This document shows, piece by piece, positions 15,480 through 24,346 of a DNA stretch of 38,249 nt; within the stretch, counting starts at the first letter, position 1; every line of letters begins with the position of its first letter. The position numbers were made by a program, and so were the translations under genes. Origin of the DNA: an uncultured Bacilli bacterium. Its GTDB lineage: Bacteria; Bacillota_I; Bacilli_A; RF39; UBA660. The notes under the pieces are model-generated. The model saw only the letters and a list, made by a program, of their open reading frames with translations. It did no database searches and was not told the DNA's origin. Where the stretch lies: NCBI GenBank assembly GCA_947632415.1, contig CANRPB010000005.1, positions 1 through 38,249 on the forward strand, written 5' to 3'.

Positions 15480-16418
15480 ATGCCTAAATTTAGTGTGATA
15501 ATTCCTGTTTATAATACTGAAAAATATCTTGAAAGATGTTTAGAAAGTGTTTTAAATCAAAATTTTAAAAATTATGAAATAATAATTATAAATGATGGCT
15601 CTACAGATGGTAGCAAGAAAATAATCGAAAAATACTTAAAAAAGCATAAAAACATTATTTATATTGAAAATAAAAGTAATAAAGGGTTAAGTAATGCAAG
15701 AAACAACGGTGTATTAGAATCTAATGGGGAGTATCTATTGTTTTTAGACTCTGATGATTATTACAATGAAGGATTTTTAAAAAAATTAAATGTAAATATA
15801 AAAGATAATGTTGACGTCATCAAATATAAAATTAGAGATGTTTTTGAGGATAAAAAAATTATCGAATATGGTGATCCATTATTTACAGTCACAGACGGAG
15901 TTTCAGCATTTAAATATTTATCAAAATCACATTATATAGAAGTTGCATGTACATATTGTTATAAAAAAAGTTTTTGGAAAAAAAATCAATTTAAATTCGC
16001 TGAAAATACATTTCATGAAGATTTTGGACTAATTCCTTTAGTTATTTTAAAAGCAAAATCGATAAAATGTCTAGATTATATTGGATATAATTATTTTCAA
16101 CGGTCTGGAAGTATTATGAATAGTGATGATTACGAAAAGACAAAGAAAAAGGCACTTGATTTTTTAGAACACTTTAAATTTTTAAAAAAAGAAAGTTCTA
16201 AAATTTCAGCTGACTTAGCAATTTTTAATAGTTATATTGCTAATTCATTAATAATAAAAGCGACAACGCTAAAAGGTGAGGATTATAGGAAATACATTAA
16301 AGAAATAAGAGAAAATAATGTGTTTGAAATGTTACTTGAAGATACATTTTTAAGAAAGATAAAAAAAATATTAATTTCTATTGATCCTAAAATATATTAT
16401 AAAATTGTAAGAAGGTAA
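15480..16418 (+). CDS. Glycosyltransferase family 2
   Basis: A 312-residue GT-A fold enzyme that adds a sugar from a nucleotide donor to the growing glycan. The N-terminus has FSVIIPVYNTEKYLERCLES, then IIINDGSTDGS and the DxD-type FLDSDDYY that binds the metal and nucleotide. GLSNARNNGV is the typical following motif. The C-terminal part is variable and basic, ending in a short amphipathic stretch, so it probably sits on the inner membrane. GGAGGTGA precedes the ATG. It is followed after 4 bp by another GT2 gene. Donor and acceptor cannot be predicted. Confidence 0.9.
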   Translation: MPKFSVIIPVYNTEKYLERCLESVLNQNFKNYEIIIINDGSTDGSKKIIEKYLKKHKNIIYIENKSNKGLSNARNNGVLESNGEYLLFLDSDDYYNEGFLKKLNVNIKDNVDVIKYKIRDVFEDKKIIEYGDPLFTVTDGVSAFKYLSKSHYIEVACTYCYKKSFWKKNQFKFAENTFHEDFGLIPLVILKAKSIKCLDYIGYNYFQRSGSIMNSDDYEKTKKKALDFLEHFKFLKKESSKISADLAIFNSYIANSLIIKATTLKGEDYRKYIKEIRENNVFEMLLEDTFLRKIKKILISIDPKIYYKIVRR

Positions 16419-16422
16419 AACT

Positions 16423-17370
16423 ATGGTTAAAGTTTCAGTAATTGTTCCAGTATATAATAGTGAAAAATATTTGAAAAGATGTTTAGATTCACTTGTCAAT
16501 CAAACATTGAAAGATATGGAATTTATAATTATAAATGATGGTTCAACCGATAATAGCGAGAAAATTATCAAAGAATATAAAGATAAAAGAATTAGATATT
16601 TCAAAAGAAATAATAGCGGTATAGGTGCGACAAGAAATTTTGGAATTGATAATTCGGAAGGACAGTTTATAGGATTTGTTGATAGTGATGATTATGTTGA
16701 AGAAGATATGTTTGAAAGAATGTACAATGAATGCATTAATAACAATTTAGATATTGTCGTTTGTGATTATTATAAAATAAAAAATGAAAAAAAAGAGATT
16801 ATCAATTTCGTTGACTTTGGAATAACGACTTTAAATGAAAAACCTAATTTACTAACTGATATTAATCTTGCTCCATGGAATAAGATTTATATAAAAAAAA
16901 TATTTGATAAAAAAACATATTATCCCGTTAATGTCAAATATGAAGATACACCCTTTGTCGCTATGATGTTATCAAAGGCAACACGTATAGGTAAACTTAA
17001 TTTGCCATTGTATAATTATATTGTACATTCTAATAGTCAAACTACTATAATTGACAGTAAGGTATTTGATATATTTAAAATAACAGATATATTACTTAAT
17101 GAATTAGGATGTAATGAATGCATAAAACAAAGTGTAGATGACTTAGTCATTTACTTAATCACTACATATACTATTAGTCAAAGATATATCAAAGAAAAAG
17201 AATTAAGAGATAAATTTATTAATAGCGCTTTCTCATACTTGAAATGTAAAATTCCAAATTATAAGAAAAGTAATTATTTTAAAAAAAGAAATTTTTTCAA
17301 AAAAATAATTGAAAAAAATAAAATTTTGACAAAAATTTATTGTAGTGCGTATGTATTATTAAAAAAGTAG
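16423..17370 (+). CDS. Glycosyltransferase family 2
   Basis: A 315-residue GT2 enzyme similar in plan to its upstream neighbour. Seen motifs: VSVIVPVYNSEKYLKRCLDS, FIINDGSTDNS, GIGATRNFGI and the DxD-like FVDSDDYV. The C-terminal third is Lys-rich. Its 5' end lies 4 bp after the previous stop with AGAAGG upstream. The two GT2 genes may have arisen by duplication, but the C-terminal halves differ enough that they probably form different linkages. The sequence from here on is richer in A than the housekeeping genes to the left. Confidence 0.9.
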   Translation: MVKVSVIVPVYNSEKYLKRCLDSLVNQTLKDMEFIIINDGSTDNSEKIIKEYKDKRIRYFKRNNSGIGATRNFGIDNSEGQFIGFVDSDDYVEEDMFERMYNECINNNLDIVVCDYYKIKNEKKEIINFVDFGITTLNEKPNLLTDINLAPWNKIYIKKIFDKKTYYPVNVKYEDTPFVAMMLSKATRIGKLNLPLYNYIVHSNSQTTIIDSKVFDIFKITDILLNELGCNECIKQSVDDLVIYLITTYTISQRYIKEKELRDKFINSAFSYLKCKIPNYKKSNYFKKRNFFKKIIEKNKILTKIYCSAYVLLKK

Positions 17371-17380
17371 TCTTAATTTA

Positions 17381-17410
17381 TTGAATTATAAACAAAATAT
17401 TTGATATAAT
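17381..17410 (+). promoter_or_regulatory. Internal promoter for the ABC exporter genes
   Basis: TTGAAT at 17381-17386, 18 bp spacer, TATAAT at 17405-17410. The -10 sits inside an inverted repeat, TTGATA-TAAT-TATCAA at 17401-17416, which could be an operator. Confidence 0.55.
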
Positions 17411-17433
17411 TATCAAGGATAGGAGTTGCAGTT

Positions 17434-18219
17434 ATGATAAAAAATATAATTATTAATTTTAAAAAATATACGTTTTTAATGAATCAGATGATTGCAAGAG
17501 ATTTTAAAGTTAAATATAAAAGATCGGTATTAGGAGTTTTATGGAGTTTACTTTATCCATTACTTATGATGAGTGTTATGGCTATTGTGTTCTCACAAAT
17601 GTTCAAGTTTAGTATGGAAGGTGTAAATTATTTAGTATATTTAATGAGTGGACTTGTCATATTCAATTATTTTAGTGAGGCCTCAAATACAGCAATGACT
17701 TCTATAGTTTCAAACTTTTCTTTATTAACAAAGGTTTATATTCCTAAGTATATTTTTCCTTTGTCAAAATGTTTATTCGTAGGAATTAACTTTCTTCTAT
17801 CTTTAATTCCATTGTTATTGATTATATTATTAACACATGCTCCAATTAGTATTTATTATGTTTTTTTGCCATATGCATTTATTTGTTTATTCTTGTTTAC
17901 TGTTGGAATTGGCTTTATTATGTCAGCAATATCTGTTTTTTTAAGGGACATGTTTTATATTTATGGAATATTGCTTACAATATGGAATTACTTTACACCA
18001 GTATTTTATGATATAAGCATATTGCCACAAAAGTTGCAATTTTTATTTAAATTTAACCCGTTATACCAATATATAACTTTTGTTAGAACGATACTTTTAG
18101 ATGCCCAAATGCCTACTTTGCAAAGTTTCATATGGTGTGGTAGTTCAGCCTTAATAGTATGTCTCATTGGCTGTTTAGTATTTAAATCAAAACAAGACAA
18201 ATTTATCTATTATGTTTAG
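17434..18219 (+). CDS. ABC-2 type polysaccharide/teichoic acid export permease (TagG/Wzm-like)
   Basis: The 261-residue membrane subunit of an ABC exporter for lipid-linked glycans. About six transmembrane helices are seen, at residues about 30-55, 63-83, 108-135, 142-168, 173-192 and 228-247. The N-terminal segment MIARDFKVKYKRSVLGVLWS is the amphipathic gate-helix region typical of TagG, Wzm and RgpC. The C-terminal FNPLYQYITFVR motif is also characteristic. Its partner ATPase follows 14 bp downstream. It would flip the undecaprenyl-linked polymer made by the neighbouring transferases. TagG for wall teichoic acid and Wzm for O-antigen-like polymers cannot be told apart here. Confidence 0.92.
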   Translation: MIKNIIINFKKYTFLMNQMIARDFKVKYKRSVLGVLWSLLYPLLMMSVMAIVFSQMFKFSMEGVNYLVYLMSGLVIFNYFSEASNTAMTSIVSNFSLLTKVYIPKYIFPLSKCLFVGINFLLSLIPLLLIILLTHAPISIYYVFLPYAFICLFLFTVGIGFIMSAISVFLRDMFYIYGILLTIWNYFTPVFYDISILPQKLQFLFKFNPLYQYITFVRTILLDAQMPTLQSFIWCGSSALIVCLIGCLVFKSKQDKFIYYV

Positions 18220-18233
18220 GAGGAAAAGATTTT

Positions 18234-18968
18234 ATGATTGAATTAAAAAATGTATCAATGAAATTTAATTTGGGTATTGAAAAAACTTTTTATTTAAAAG
18301 AAGCTTTCATAAGATTTTTTCAATTTAATAAGCGTAAAAAAAGTGAAGATTTTTATGCTCTTAAAAACATTAGTTTCAAAGTAAAAAAAGGTGAAGTAAT
18401 AGGATTGATTGGAAGTAATGGTGCTGGTAAAAGTACCTTATTAAAAGTTGTAAGTGGAGTAATGAAACCAACAAAAGGGAAAGTAATAGTTAATGGTGTT
18501 ATATCCCCAATGATAGAGTTAGGAGCTGGATTCGATACTGAATTGACAGCACGGGAAAATATTTATTTAAATGGTGCAGTATTGGGATATTCAAAAAAAT
18601 TTTTAGATGAAAAATTTGATGAAATTGTAGAGTTTTCAGAGTTAAAAGAATTTTTAGACGTTCCAGTCAAAAACTTTTCCTCTGGTATGACAGCTAAACT
18701 TGCTTTCTCAATTGCAACTGTTGTTGATCCGGAAATATTAATTGTTGATGAAATATTATCAGTTGGTGATATAAAATTTCAGGAAAAGAGTAAGAAGAAA
18801 ATGATGGAATTAATCAAAGGTGGTACTACAGTTTTATATGTATCGCACTCATTAGAATCTATAAAAGATTTGTGTACGAGGGTTATATGGTTAGAACATG
18901 GCGAAATTGTTAAAATAGGTGATACCGAAAAAATATGTGACGAATATTATAATAAACAGATGGGATAG
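18234..18968 (+). CDS. ABC exporter ATPase (TagH/Wzt-like), no C-terminal sugar-binding domain
   Basis: The nucleotide-binding partner of the permease upstream. The 244-residue protein has Walker A GSNGAGKST at 60-68, the Q-loop region, the ABC signature NFSSGMTAKLAFS, Walker B ILIVDEIL and the switch His in YVSHSL. The N-terminal region with FYLKEAFIRFF before the first strand is typical of the polysaccharide-export subclass. It stops just after the ATPase core, so it lacks the carbohydrate-binding domain that Wzt of chain-capped O antigens uses to recognise the polymer end. Export is therefore more likely independent of a capping residue. AGGAGG precedes the ATG. Confidence 0.92.
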   Translation: MIELKNVSMKFNLGIEKTFYLKEAFIRFFQFNKRKKSEDFYALKNISFKVKKGEVIGLIGSNGAGKSTLLKVVSGVMKPTKGKVIVNGVISPMIELGAGFDTELTARENIYLNGAVLGYSKKFLDEKFDEIVEFSELKEFLDVPVKNFSSGMTAKLAFSIATVVDPEILIVDEILSVGDIKFQEKSKKKMMELIKGGTTVLYVSHSLESIKDLCTRVIWLEHGEIVKIGDTEKICDEYYNKQMG

Positions 18969-18978
18969 GCGGTAATTG

Positions 18979-21030
18979 ATGTTAGAATATAATGATGTAA
19001 AAAAATATGATATTGTTCTTTGTGATATTTTTGATACCTTTATATTGAGAAATGTTTCACCAGAATATGTTAAGAAAATATGGTGCAATCACATTGTTAA
19101 GATTTTTGAACTTCCAATAAATATGATAGATTTATATGAGTTTAGAAATAGAATTGAAACAAATCTTTGCTCAGAAAATTTAAATTTAGGTTTCGACGCA
19201 GAATTTAAATACAAAGATTTAATATATAAAATTTATAATAATTATAGAAAATATTTATCTCATATTAATTATGAAAAATTTGAAAAGATATGTATTAAGT
19301 CGGAATTAGAGATAGAAAAAAAAGTTCAAAAAATAGATATTGACGTTATAAATGTATTAAAAAAATGTAAATCTAATGGTAAAAAAATATATTGTGTTTC
19401 CGATATGTATTTGTCAAAAGATATGATTAATGAAATATTTAATTTTCATAATATCAAAGATATATTTGATGATGTTTTTATTTCGTGTGATTTTTTAAAA
19501 AACAAAAAAAGTGGTGAGCTTTATAATTTAGTCTTAAAAGAAATTAAAATTTCAAAGGATAAAGTTATTATGATTGGGGACAATATTTATTCGGATTACA
19601 CAATTCCTAAAAATTTAGGAATTGATGCAATAAATATAAAACGTGAAAATATATATGATTTTTACAAATCATTTGATGCAAATATTAATTTTGAAACAAT
19701 ATATCAAAAATTCAAAAAATTATCTTTAACAAAAAATGAAAATTTTGAACATATAATATTTTCACTTTATTCATTCATTGAAAAATTATATTTTGATTTA
19801 TTAAAAAACAATCAAGAAGAGGTTATATTTTTATCTCGAGAAGGAGAATTTTTAAAAAAATTATTTGATATTTATGTTTCAAAAATTAGTAATAAAAGTA
19901 TTGAATCTAAGTATGCTATTGTGTCAAGAAAATCAACTTATTTGCCATCATTAAAAAATATAAAAGAGGAAAATTTTAGCACTTTATTAAAACAATATTC
20001 ATATATAAGTGTTAAAGATTTTTTACGAAGTTTGAACTTTGATGAAAATGAAATATCTGAAGTAATAAAAATCGTTATAGATAAGCCCAAGGAAAATTTA
20101 AAGAAAGAGTATTTGTTAAATAAAAAAGAAGTTAAAAAAATATCAGAAATTTTAACACTAGATTCTAATATTAAAGTTGCTTTCTTTGATAAGTCTAATG
20201 TGTATAAACGTTTGACTAAAAATGAAAAATTTGTCGAAATATTTGAAAAAAAACGCGTTGATCAAAAACAAAAATTTAGAGATTATTTTAATCAGATAAC
20301 TTCCTCAAAAAATGTTGCCTTAGTTGATATTGGATGGAACGGATCAATACAAGATAATATTCAAAGAATACTTGGAAAAGATTACAATATTACGGGATAT
20401 TACTTAGGATTACAGAAACGAGATAACATATATGAAAAAACGAAAAAGGGATTAATCTTTTCTAACGTTCCACAAAAAAGTTGCAATTTTAAATTATACA
20501 GCACAAATAGGAGTATTTATGAAATATTATTAGGAGCATCACATGGTAGTGCTAATAATTATGTGGAAAAAGATGGATTGGTGGTTCCAGCGTTATTTTC
20601 AAAGAAAGAAGAAAGAGATATCTACGAAAATTGTATTTCAAAAATACAAAAAGATATGTTAGAAGTTTTCTCTAACTTGTGTGATTTATTTAGTAATGGA
20701 TTTTATAATAATTTAATGTATCAAAAACTATTTAACAAAATTCATTTTAATATGATGTTTTCACCTAAAAAGGAACAAATAAAATTCTTCAATAGTGTTT
20801 ATCATTATGAAAATTTTGGGGTTTTTGAATTTACATCGTTTAATTCAACAAAAAAAATTGGACTAAAAAGGAAAATTAAAGAATATCTTAAGTTTTTTCT
20901 GAAATTTAATTCTTATTTTTATGATACTTTTTGGCCAACTCTTAAATTATATGATAATAATATGAAATTCGGAATGGTTATTTATAAAAATATGAAAAGA
21001 ATACAATTTTTATTAAAAAAAATTATATAG
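18979..21030 (+). CDS. HAD-domain protein, COG5610-like, of polysaccharide clusters
   Basis: A 683-residue soluble protein. The N-terminal third is a HAD-superfamily phosphatase-like domain: motif I DIFDTF (Asp16 and Asp19), motif II CVSDMYLS, a conserved Lys in KNKKSGELY and motif IV MIGDNIYSDY. The middle and C-terminal parts contain IFLSREGEFLKKLFDIY, VSRKSTYLPSL and VDIGWNGSIQDNIQ, the pattern of COG5610-like proteins found in capsule and O-antigen loci. Their role is unproved; a phosphatase or sugar-phosphate transfer function is possible. I start at ATG 18979 rather than the adjacent TTG 18976, with AGGCGGT upstream. The strongly A-rich coding sequence hints at a different origin from the housekeeping genes. 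Confidence 0.75.
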   Translation: MLEYNDVKKYDIVLCDIFDTFILRNVSPEYVKKIWCNHIVKIFELPINMIDLYEFRNRIETNLCSENLNLGFDAEFKYKDLIYKIYNNYRKYLSHINYEKFEKICIKSELEIEKKVQKIDIDVINVLKKCKSNGKKIYCVSDMYLSKDMINEIFNFHNIKDIFDDVFISCDFLKNKKSGELYNLVLKEIKISKDKVIMIGDNIYSDYTIPKNLGIDAINIKRENIYDFYKSFDANINFETIYQKFKKLSLTKNENFEHIIFSLYSFIEKLYFDLLKNNQEEVIFLSREGEFLKKLFDIYVSKISNKSIESKYAIVSRKSTYLPSLKNIKEENFSTLLKQYSYISVKDFLRSLNFDENEISEVIKIVIDKPKENLKKEYLLNKKEVKKISEILTLDSNIKVAFFDKSNVYKRLTKNEKFVEIFEKKRVDQKQKFRDYFNQITSSKNVALVDIGWNGSIQDNIQRILGKDYNITGYYLGLQKRDNIYEKTKKGLIFSNVPQKSCNFKLYSTNRSIYEILLGASHGSANNYVEKDGLVVPALFSKKEERDIYENCISKIQKDMLEVFSNLCDLFSNGFYNNLMYQKLFNKIHFNMMFSPKKEQIKFFNSVYHYENFGVFEFTSFNSTKKIGLKRKIKEYLKFFLKFNSYFYDTFWPTLKLYDNNMKFGMVIYKNMKRIQFLLKKII

Positions 21031-21043
21031 AGAGAGGTTTTAT

Positions 21044-22207
21044 ATGAAGTGTTTATTTACTTTGGGTTCTCCAGCAATTGGTGGGGGAACTAATGTGATT
21101 TTTGAACATGCTACATACATGGTTGATGCTGGTGAAGATGTGTATATTGTAACTGAAAAAAAGGTTTTACCTGAAGAATATTCATGGCATTCAAAAGCAA
21201 ATAAGTTGAAATGGGTTACTTATGAGGAAATAAAAGACATAAAATTTGATATTGCAATAGCAACTTGGTGGAGAACAGTTTATGAATTATATAGAGTAAA
21301 TGCCACTCATTATGCTTATTTTGTACAGTCAATAGAATCTAAATTTTATAGTGATAGTGAGCAATCAATTAAGTTGCTAGCAGAGATGACTTATTTATTA
21401 AATTTGAAAATAATTACAGAAGCAACATGGATAAAAGAATATTTAGAAAAAAATTATTTTTTAGATGTTCAATTAGTATTAAATGGTATACGCAAGGATG
21501 TGTTTAGTGAAAAAGGTGATATTTATCAAAAATGTGATGGACTTAGAGTTTTAGTAGAGGGTCCAATAGATGTTCCTTTCAAAAATGTTCCAAAAACAAT
21601 TGATTTAGTAAAGAAAAGTAATGCTGACGAAATATGGCTTTTAACATCTTCTGATATTGAAAAATATCCTGGTGTAGACAAAGTATTTTCAAAAATTCCT
21701 GTCAAAGATTGTTCTAAAATTTATAGATCATGTGATGTTATTGTAAAATTAAGTTATGTGGAAGGCATGTTTGGACCACCATTGGAAATGTTTCATTGTG
21801 GAGGGACATGCATTGTATATGATGTAACTGGTCATGATGAATACATATGCCATAATAAGAATGGACTTGTTGTTAAAACGGATGATGAACAAACTGTAAT
21901 TAATTATATTAATGAATTAAAAGAAAATTCGGATGAATTGAATAGGTTAAAAAAGAATGCTTTAAAAACAGCAAAAGAATGGCCATCATGGGATGTATCA
22001 TCGGAAGAATTTTATTTAGCAACAAAAAAAATTTATAAAAAGGAATCTATTTCACAACAAGAATTGGAAAAAAAGTCTAAGTTCTTTTTCGATATTTATG
22101 TAAAATTTGAAAATATGAATTTTTCATTTAAGAAATGTTTAGGTAATTATATGCGAAAGAAAAATTTTAAAATTTACAAACTTTATAGAAAATTGATTGG
22201 TAGATAA
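21044..22207 (+). CDS. Glycosyltransferase family 4-like (WsaF-like)
   Basis: A 387-residue GT-B type glycosyltransferase. The N-terminal Rossmann half starts with a Gly-rich loop (GSPAIGGGTNVIFEHA). The C-terminal half has VKLSYVEGMFGPPLEMFHCGG, in which the Glu and GPPLEMF correspond to the nucleotide-sugar binding EGFGLPxLEAM block of GT4. It resembles rhamnan-type transferases such as WsaF in the VTGHDEYICHNKNGLVV stretch. The C-terminus is basic. The following small coiled-coil gene begins just after its stop, which may matter because several enzymes of this kind carry a coiled coil in the same chain. Sugar specificity unknown. Confidence 0.82.
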   Translation: MKCLFTLGSPAIGGGTNVIFEHATYMVDAGEDVYIVTEKKVLPEEYSWHSKANKLKWVTYEEIKDIKFDIAIATWWRTVYELYRVNATHYAYFVQSIESKFYSDSEQSIKLLAEMTYLLNLKIITEATWIKEYLEKNYFLDVQLVLNGIRKDVFSEKGDIYQKCDGLRVLVEGPIDVPFKNVPKTIDLVKKSNADEIWLLTSSDIEKYPGVDKVFSKIPVKDCSKIYRSCDVIVKLSYVEGMFGPPLEMFHCGGTCIVYDVTGHDEYICHNKNGLVVKTDDEQTVINYINELKENSDELNRLKKNALKTAKEWPSWDVSSEEFYLATKKIYKKESISQQELEKKSKFFFDIYVKFENMNFSFKKCLGNYMRKKNFKIYKLYRKLIGR

Positions 22208-22211
22208 TTGT

Positions 22212-22487
22212 ATGAAAGAAAAAGCTATTATAGAAGAAAATGAGATTTTAAAAAAACAAATAGCTGAATTATATATAATTTTAAGAAACAATAAATTTTA
22301 TAAAATTAATGAGGAATATGGTCTTTGTGATAATATATATTTTGCTATTGAACAATTAAAAAATGAAAATAAGAATATTAAGGAGGAAAATATGGCTTTA
22401 CTATTAGAAAATCAAAATTTAAAAAATAATTTGTGCTACAAAATATATATTAAATTTAAAAGGATTTTTAAAAGTGAAAAAAAGTAA
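22212..22487 (+). CDS. Small coiled-coil protein between two glycosyltransferases
   Basis: A 91-residue protein of no family I recognise. Residues about 5-25 (EENEILKKQIAELYIIL) and about 52-75 (LKNENKNIKEENMALLLENQ) show heptad patterns with Leu/Ile at a and d positions, predicting two coiled-coil segments around a Tyr/Asn-rich middle. The C-terminus is basic (IKFKRIFKSEKK), suited to membrane contact. I prefer ATG 22212; a TTG at 22197 overlaps the previous stop. It overlaps the next gene by 14 bp, so translation is coupled. It could dimerise or tether the neighbouring transferases, or be the detached coiled coil of one of them. This is a guess from position. Confidence 0.65.
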   Translation: MKEKAIIEENEILKKQIAELYIILRNNKFYKINEEYGLCDNIYFAIEQLKNENKNIKEENMALLLENQNLKNNLCYKIYIKFKRIFKSEKK

Positions 22488-23466
22488 AAAAATTTTATTT
22501 GTTGTTGATGTTTATGGTTGGGCTTTCTATAACGATGCAAAGCAACTAGCGAGTAAATTAGACGATACATATTCATCTGATATTTTAATAATGAATGACA
22601 TTAATTTTAATGTGGTTGATATGTTTTTAATAGCGAAAGATTATGATTTGATTCATATATTTTGGAGAGGCTTTTTGTCAGATTTGGGAAATGAATTTAC
22701 CAAAGGATATATACATAATTTAGGATTATCTTTTAATGAATTTATTAATAATTATGTTTTAAATAAAAAAATAATAACAGCAGTATATGATCATACACTA
22801 TTAGAAAAAAATAAAATTAATAATTTTTTAAAGTATGTGACTAGTTATTATGTGTGTTCATCAAAACTTTTTGACATTTATAATAAATTAGATTTAATAA
22901 AAAAACCGGCAGCGGTAATTACTGATGGTGTTGATTTGAATTTTTTTTATAAAAAAACTAATAGATTAACTAAACATAAAGAATTTATTATTGGTTGGGC
23001 AGGTAATAGTAAATGGGGGAATTCAGATAATAAAGGCGTGAATTCTATACTTAAACCATGTATAGAAAATTTGCATAATAAAGGTTATAATATAAAATTA
23101 AATTTGGCTGATAGTAGTGAAAAAAAAATACCTATAACTGAAATGCCTGATTATTATACTGGCATTGATGTATATGTGTGTGTTTCAGAACATGAGGGTA
23201 CACCTAATCCTATATTAGAAGCAATGGCATGTGGTATTCCTATTATAAGCACGGATGTTGGTGTTGTAAACGATGTGTTTGGGCCAAAGCAAAAAGAATT
23301 TATACTAAAATCAAGAACGATAGAGTGTTTAGAAGAAGCAATATTAAAGTTATATTGTAATAGAAATTTAATAAAAGATTTATCTAGTGAAAATTTGGAG
23401 AGTATAAAAGAATTTTCATGGCATAATATTTCAAAAAAATATAATGACTTTTTAAAAAAAATATGA
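22474..23466 (+). CDS. Glycosyltransferase family 4/1
   Basis: A 330-residue GT-B glycosyltransferase. The C-terminal half is clear: IIGWAGNSKWG at the start of the second Rossmann domain and VCVSEHEGTPNPILEAMACG, with the Glu residues that contact the nucleotide sugar, then IPIISTDVGVVNDVFG. The start is a GTG at 22474, inside the end of the coiled-coil gene, with AAAGGATTTTT upstream; no ATG gives a better fit. The N-terminal half holds the acceptor site and is too variable to read. It is the last gene before a 98 bp gap that starts the Gtr-like section. Confidence 0.86.
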   Translation: MKKSKKILFVVDVYGWAFYNDAKQLASKLDDTYSSDILIMNDINFNVVDMFLIAKDYDLIHIFWRGFLSDLGNEFTKGYIHNLGLSFNEFINNYVLNKKIITAVYDHTLLEKNKINNFLKYVTSYYVCSSKLFDIYNKLDLIKKPAAVITDGVDLNFFYKKTNRLTKHKEFIIGWAGNSKWGNSDNKGVNSILKPCIENLHNKGYNIKLNLADSSEKKIPITEMPDYYTGIDVYVCVSEHEGTPNPILEAMACGIPIISTDVGVVNDVFGPKQKEFILKSRTIECLEEAILKLYCNRNLIKDLSSENLESIKEFSWHNISKKYNDFLKKI

Positions 23467-23564
23467 TTAAGATTTTTCTTCATTTATTTGAAAGAAAGTT
23501 ATAATCAAAAATATATTGTTAACAACTATGTAATCTTGAATGAAGAGAAAGGAATGAAGTTTTT

Positions 23565-24305
23565 ATGAAAAAAACAAATAATAAAGATAATTTATATATT
23601 GTTATACCTGCATATAATGAAGAAGAGAATATTGAAAGTGTCGCTAAGGAATGGTATCAAATTATTGATAAAATAGGCAATGATTCAAAACTTGTAATCA
23701 TTAATGATGGTTCTAAGGATAACACTTTAAAAAAATTAAAAAAATTAGCAAAGTCTATGGAAAATCTTATTGTATTAGATAAAGAAAATGGTGGACATGG
23801 AGATACTGTTTTATATGGATATAATTATGCTTTGGAAAACAACGCTGATTATATTTTCCAAACGGATTCAGACGGACAAACTTTACCCGATGAATTTTGG
23901 CCTTTTTGGAACGAAAGGGAAGAACATTCAGCGATAATTGGGTATAGAAATGGAAGACAAGACGGTTTTTCAAGAAAAATTGTTACTAAAACACTTAGAA
24001 TAGTTTTGTTATTAATTTTTCATTGTTGGGTAACTGATGCCAATACTCCTTTTAGATTAATGAATAAAGAAATATTAGAAAAATATTATCCAAAGATTCC
24101 AGAACACTTTAATTTGTCGAATGTTATGTTAACAGTTTTAATGGTGGATGCAAAAGAAGATGTTGAATTTAAACATATTACATTTAGGCCAAGACAAGGT
24201 GGAGTTAATTCAATTAATTTAAAGAAAATTACAAAGATTGGAATACAAGCTATAAAAGATTTTAGAAGGATAAAAAAAGAATTAAAAGTAAATAGAGGTA
24301 AATAA
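23565..24305 (+). CDS. Polyprenyl-phosphate glycosyltransferase, DPM1/GtrB-like (GT2)
   Basis: A 246-residue GT2 enzyme of the dolichyl-phosphate-mannose-synthase type. It has YIVIPAYNEEENIESV, VIINDGSKDNT, ENGGHGDTVLYGYNYAL and the DxD motif FQTDSDGQ, followed by ANTPFRLMNKEIL. Such enzymes make polyprenyl-phosphate sugars as donors for reactions outside the membrane. Unlike GtrB it has no C-terminal pair of transmembrane helices, so it resembles the soluble DPM1 form that needs a membrane partner. Downstream are a GT-C enzyme, Glf and GtrA, which together make the classical three-part decoration system. The sugar could be galactofuranose given Glf, but that is inferred. AGAAAGGAATG precedes the ATG. 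Confidence 0.85.
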   Translation: MKKTNNKDNLYIVIPAYNEEENIESVAKEWYQIIDKIGNDSKLVIINDGSKDNTLKKLKKLAKSMENLIVLDKENGGHGDTVLYGYNYALENNADYIFQTDSDGQTLPDEFWPFWNEREEHSAIIGYRNGRQDGFSRKIVTKTLRIVLLLIFHCWVTDANTPFRLMNKEILEKYYPKIPEHFNLSNVMLTVLMVDAKEDVEFKHITFRPRQGGVNSINLKKITKIGIQAIKDFRRIKKELKVNRGK

Positions 24306-24346
24306 ATAATTTGATGGGAATATAAAATTGTTTATAGGTGATTTTT

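Noticed and set aside
22197-22211. TTG start for the coiled-coil protein
   Set aside because: No Shine-Dalgarno and it would overlap the preceding gene; ATG 22212 is simpler, though the ribosome site there is also weak.
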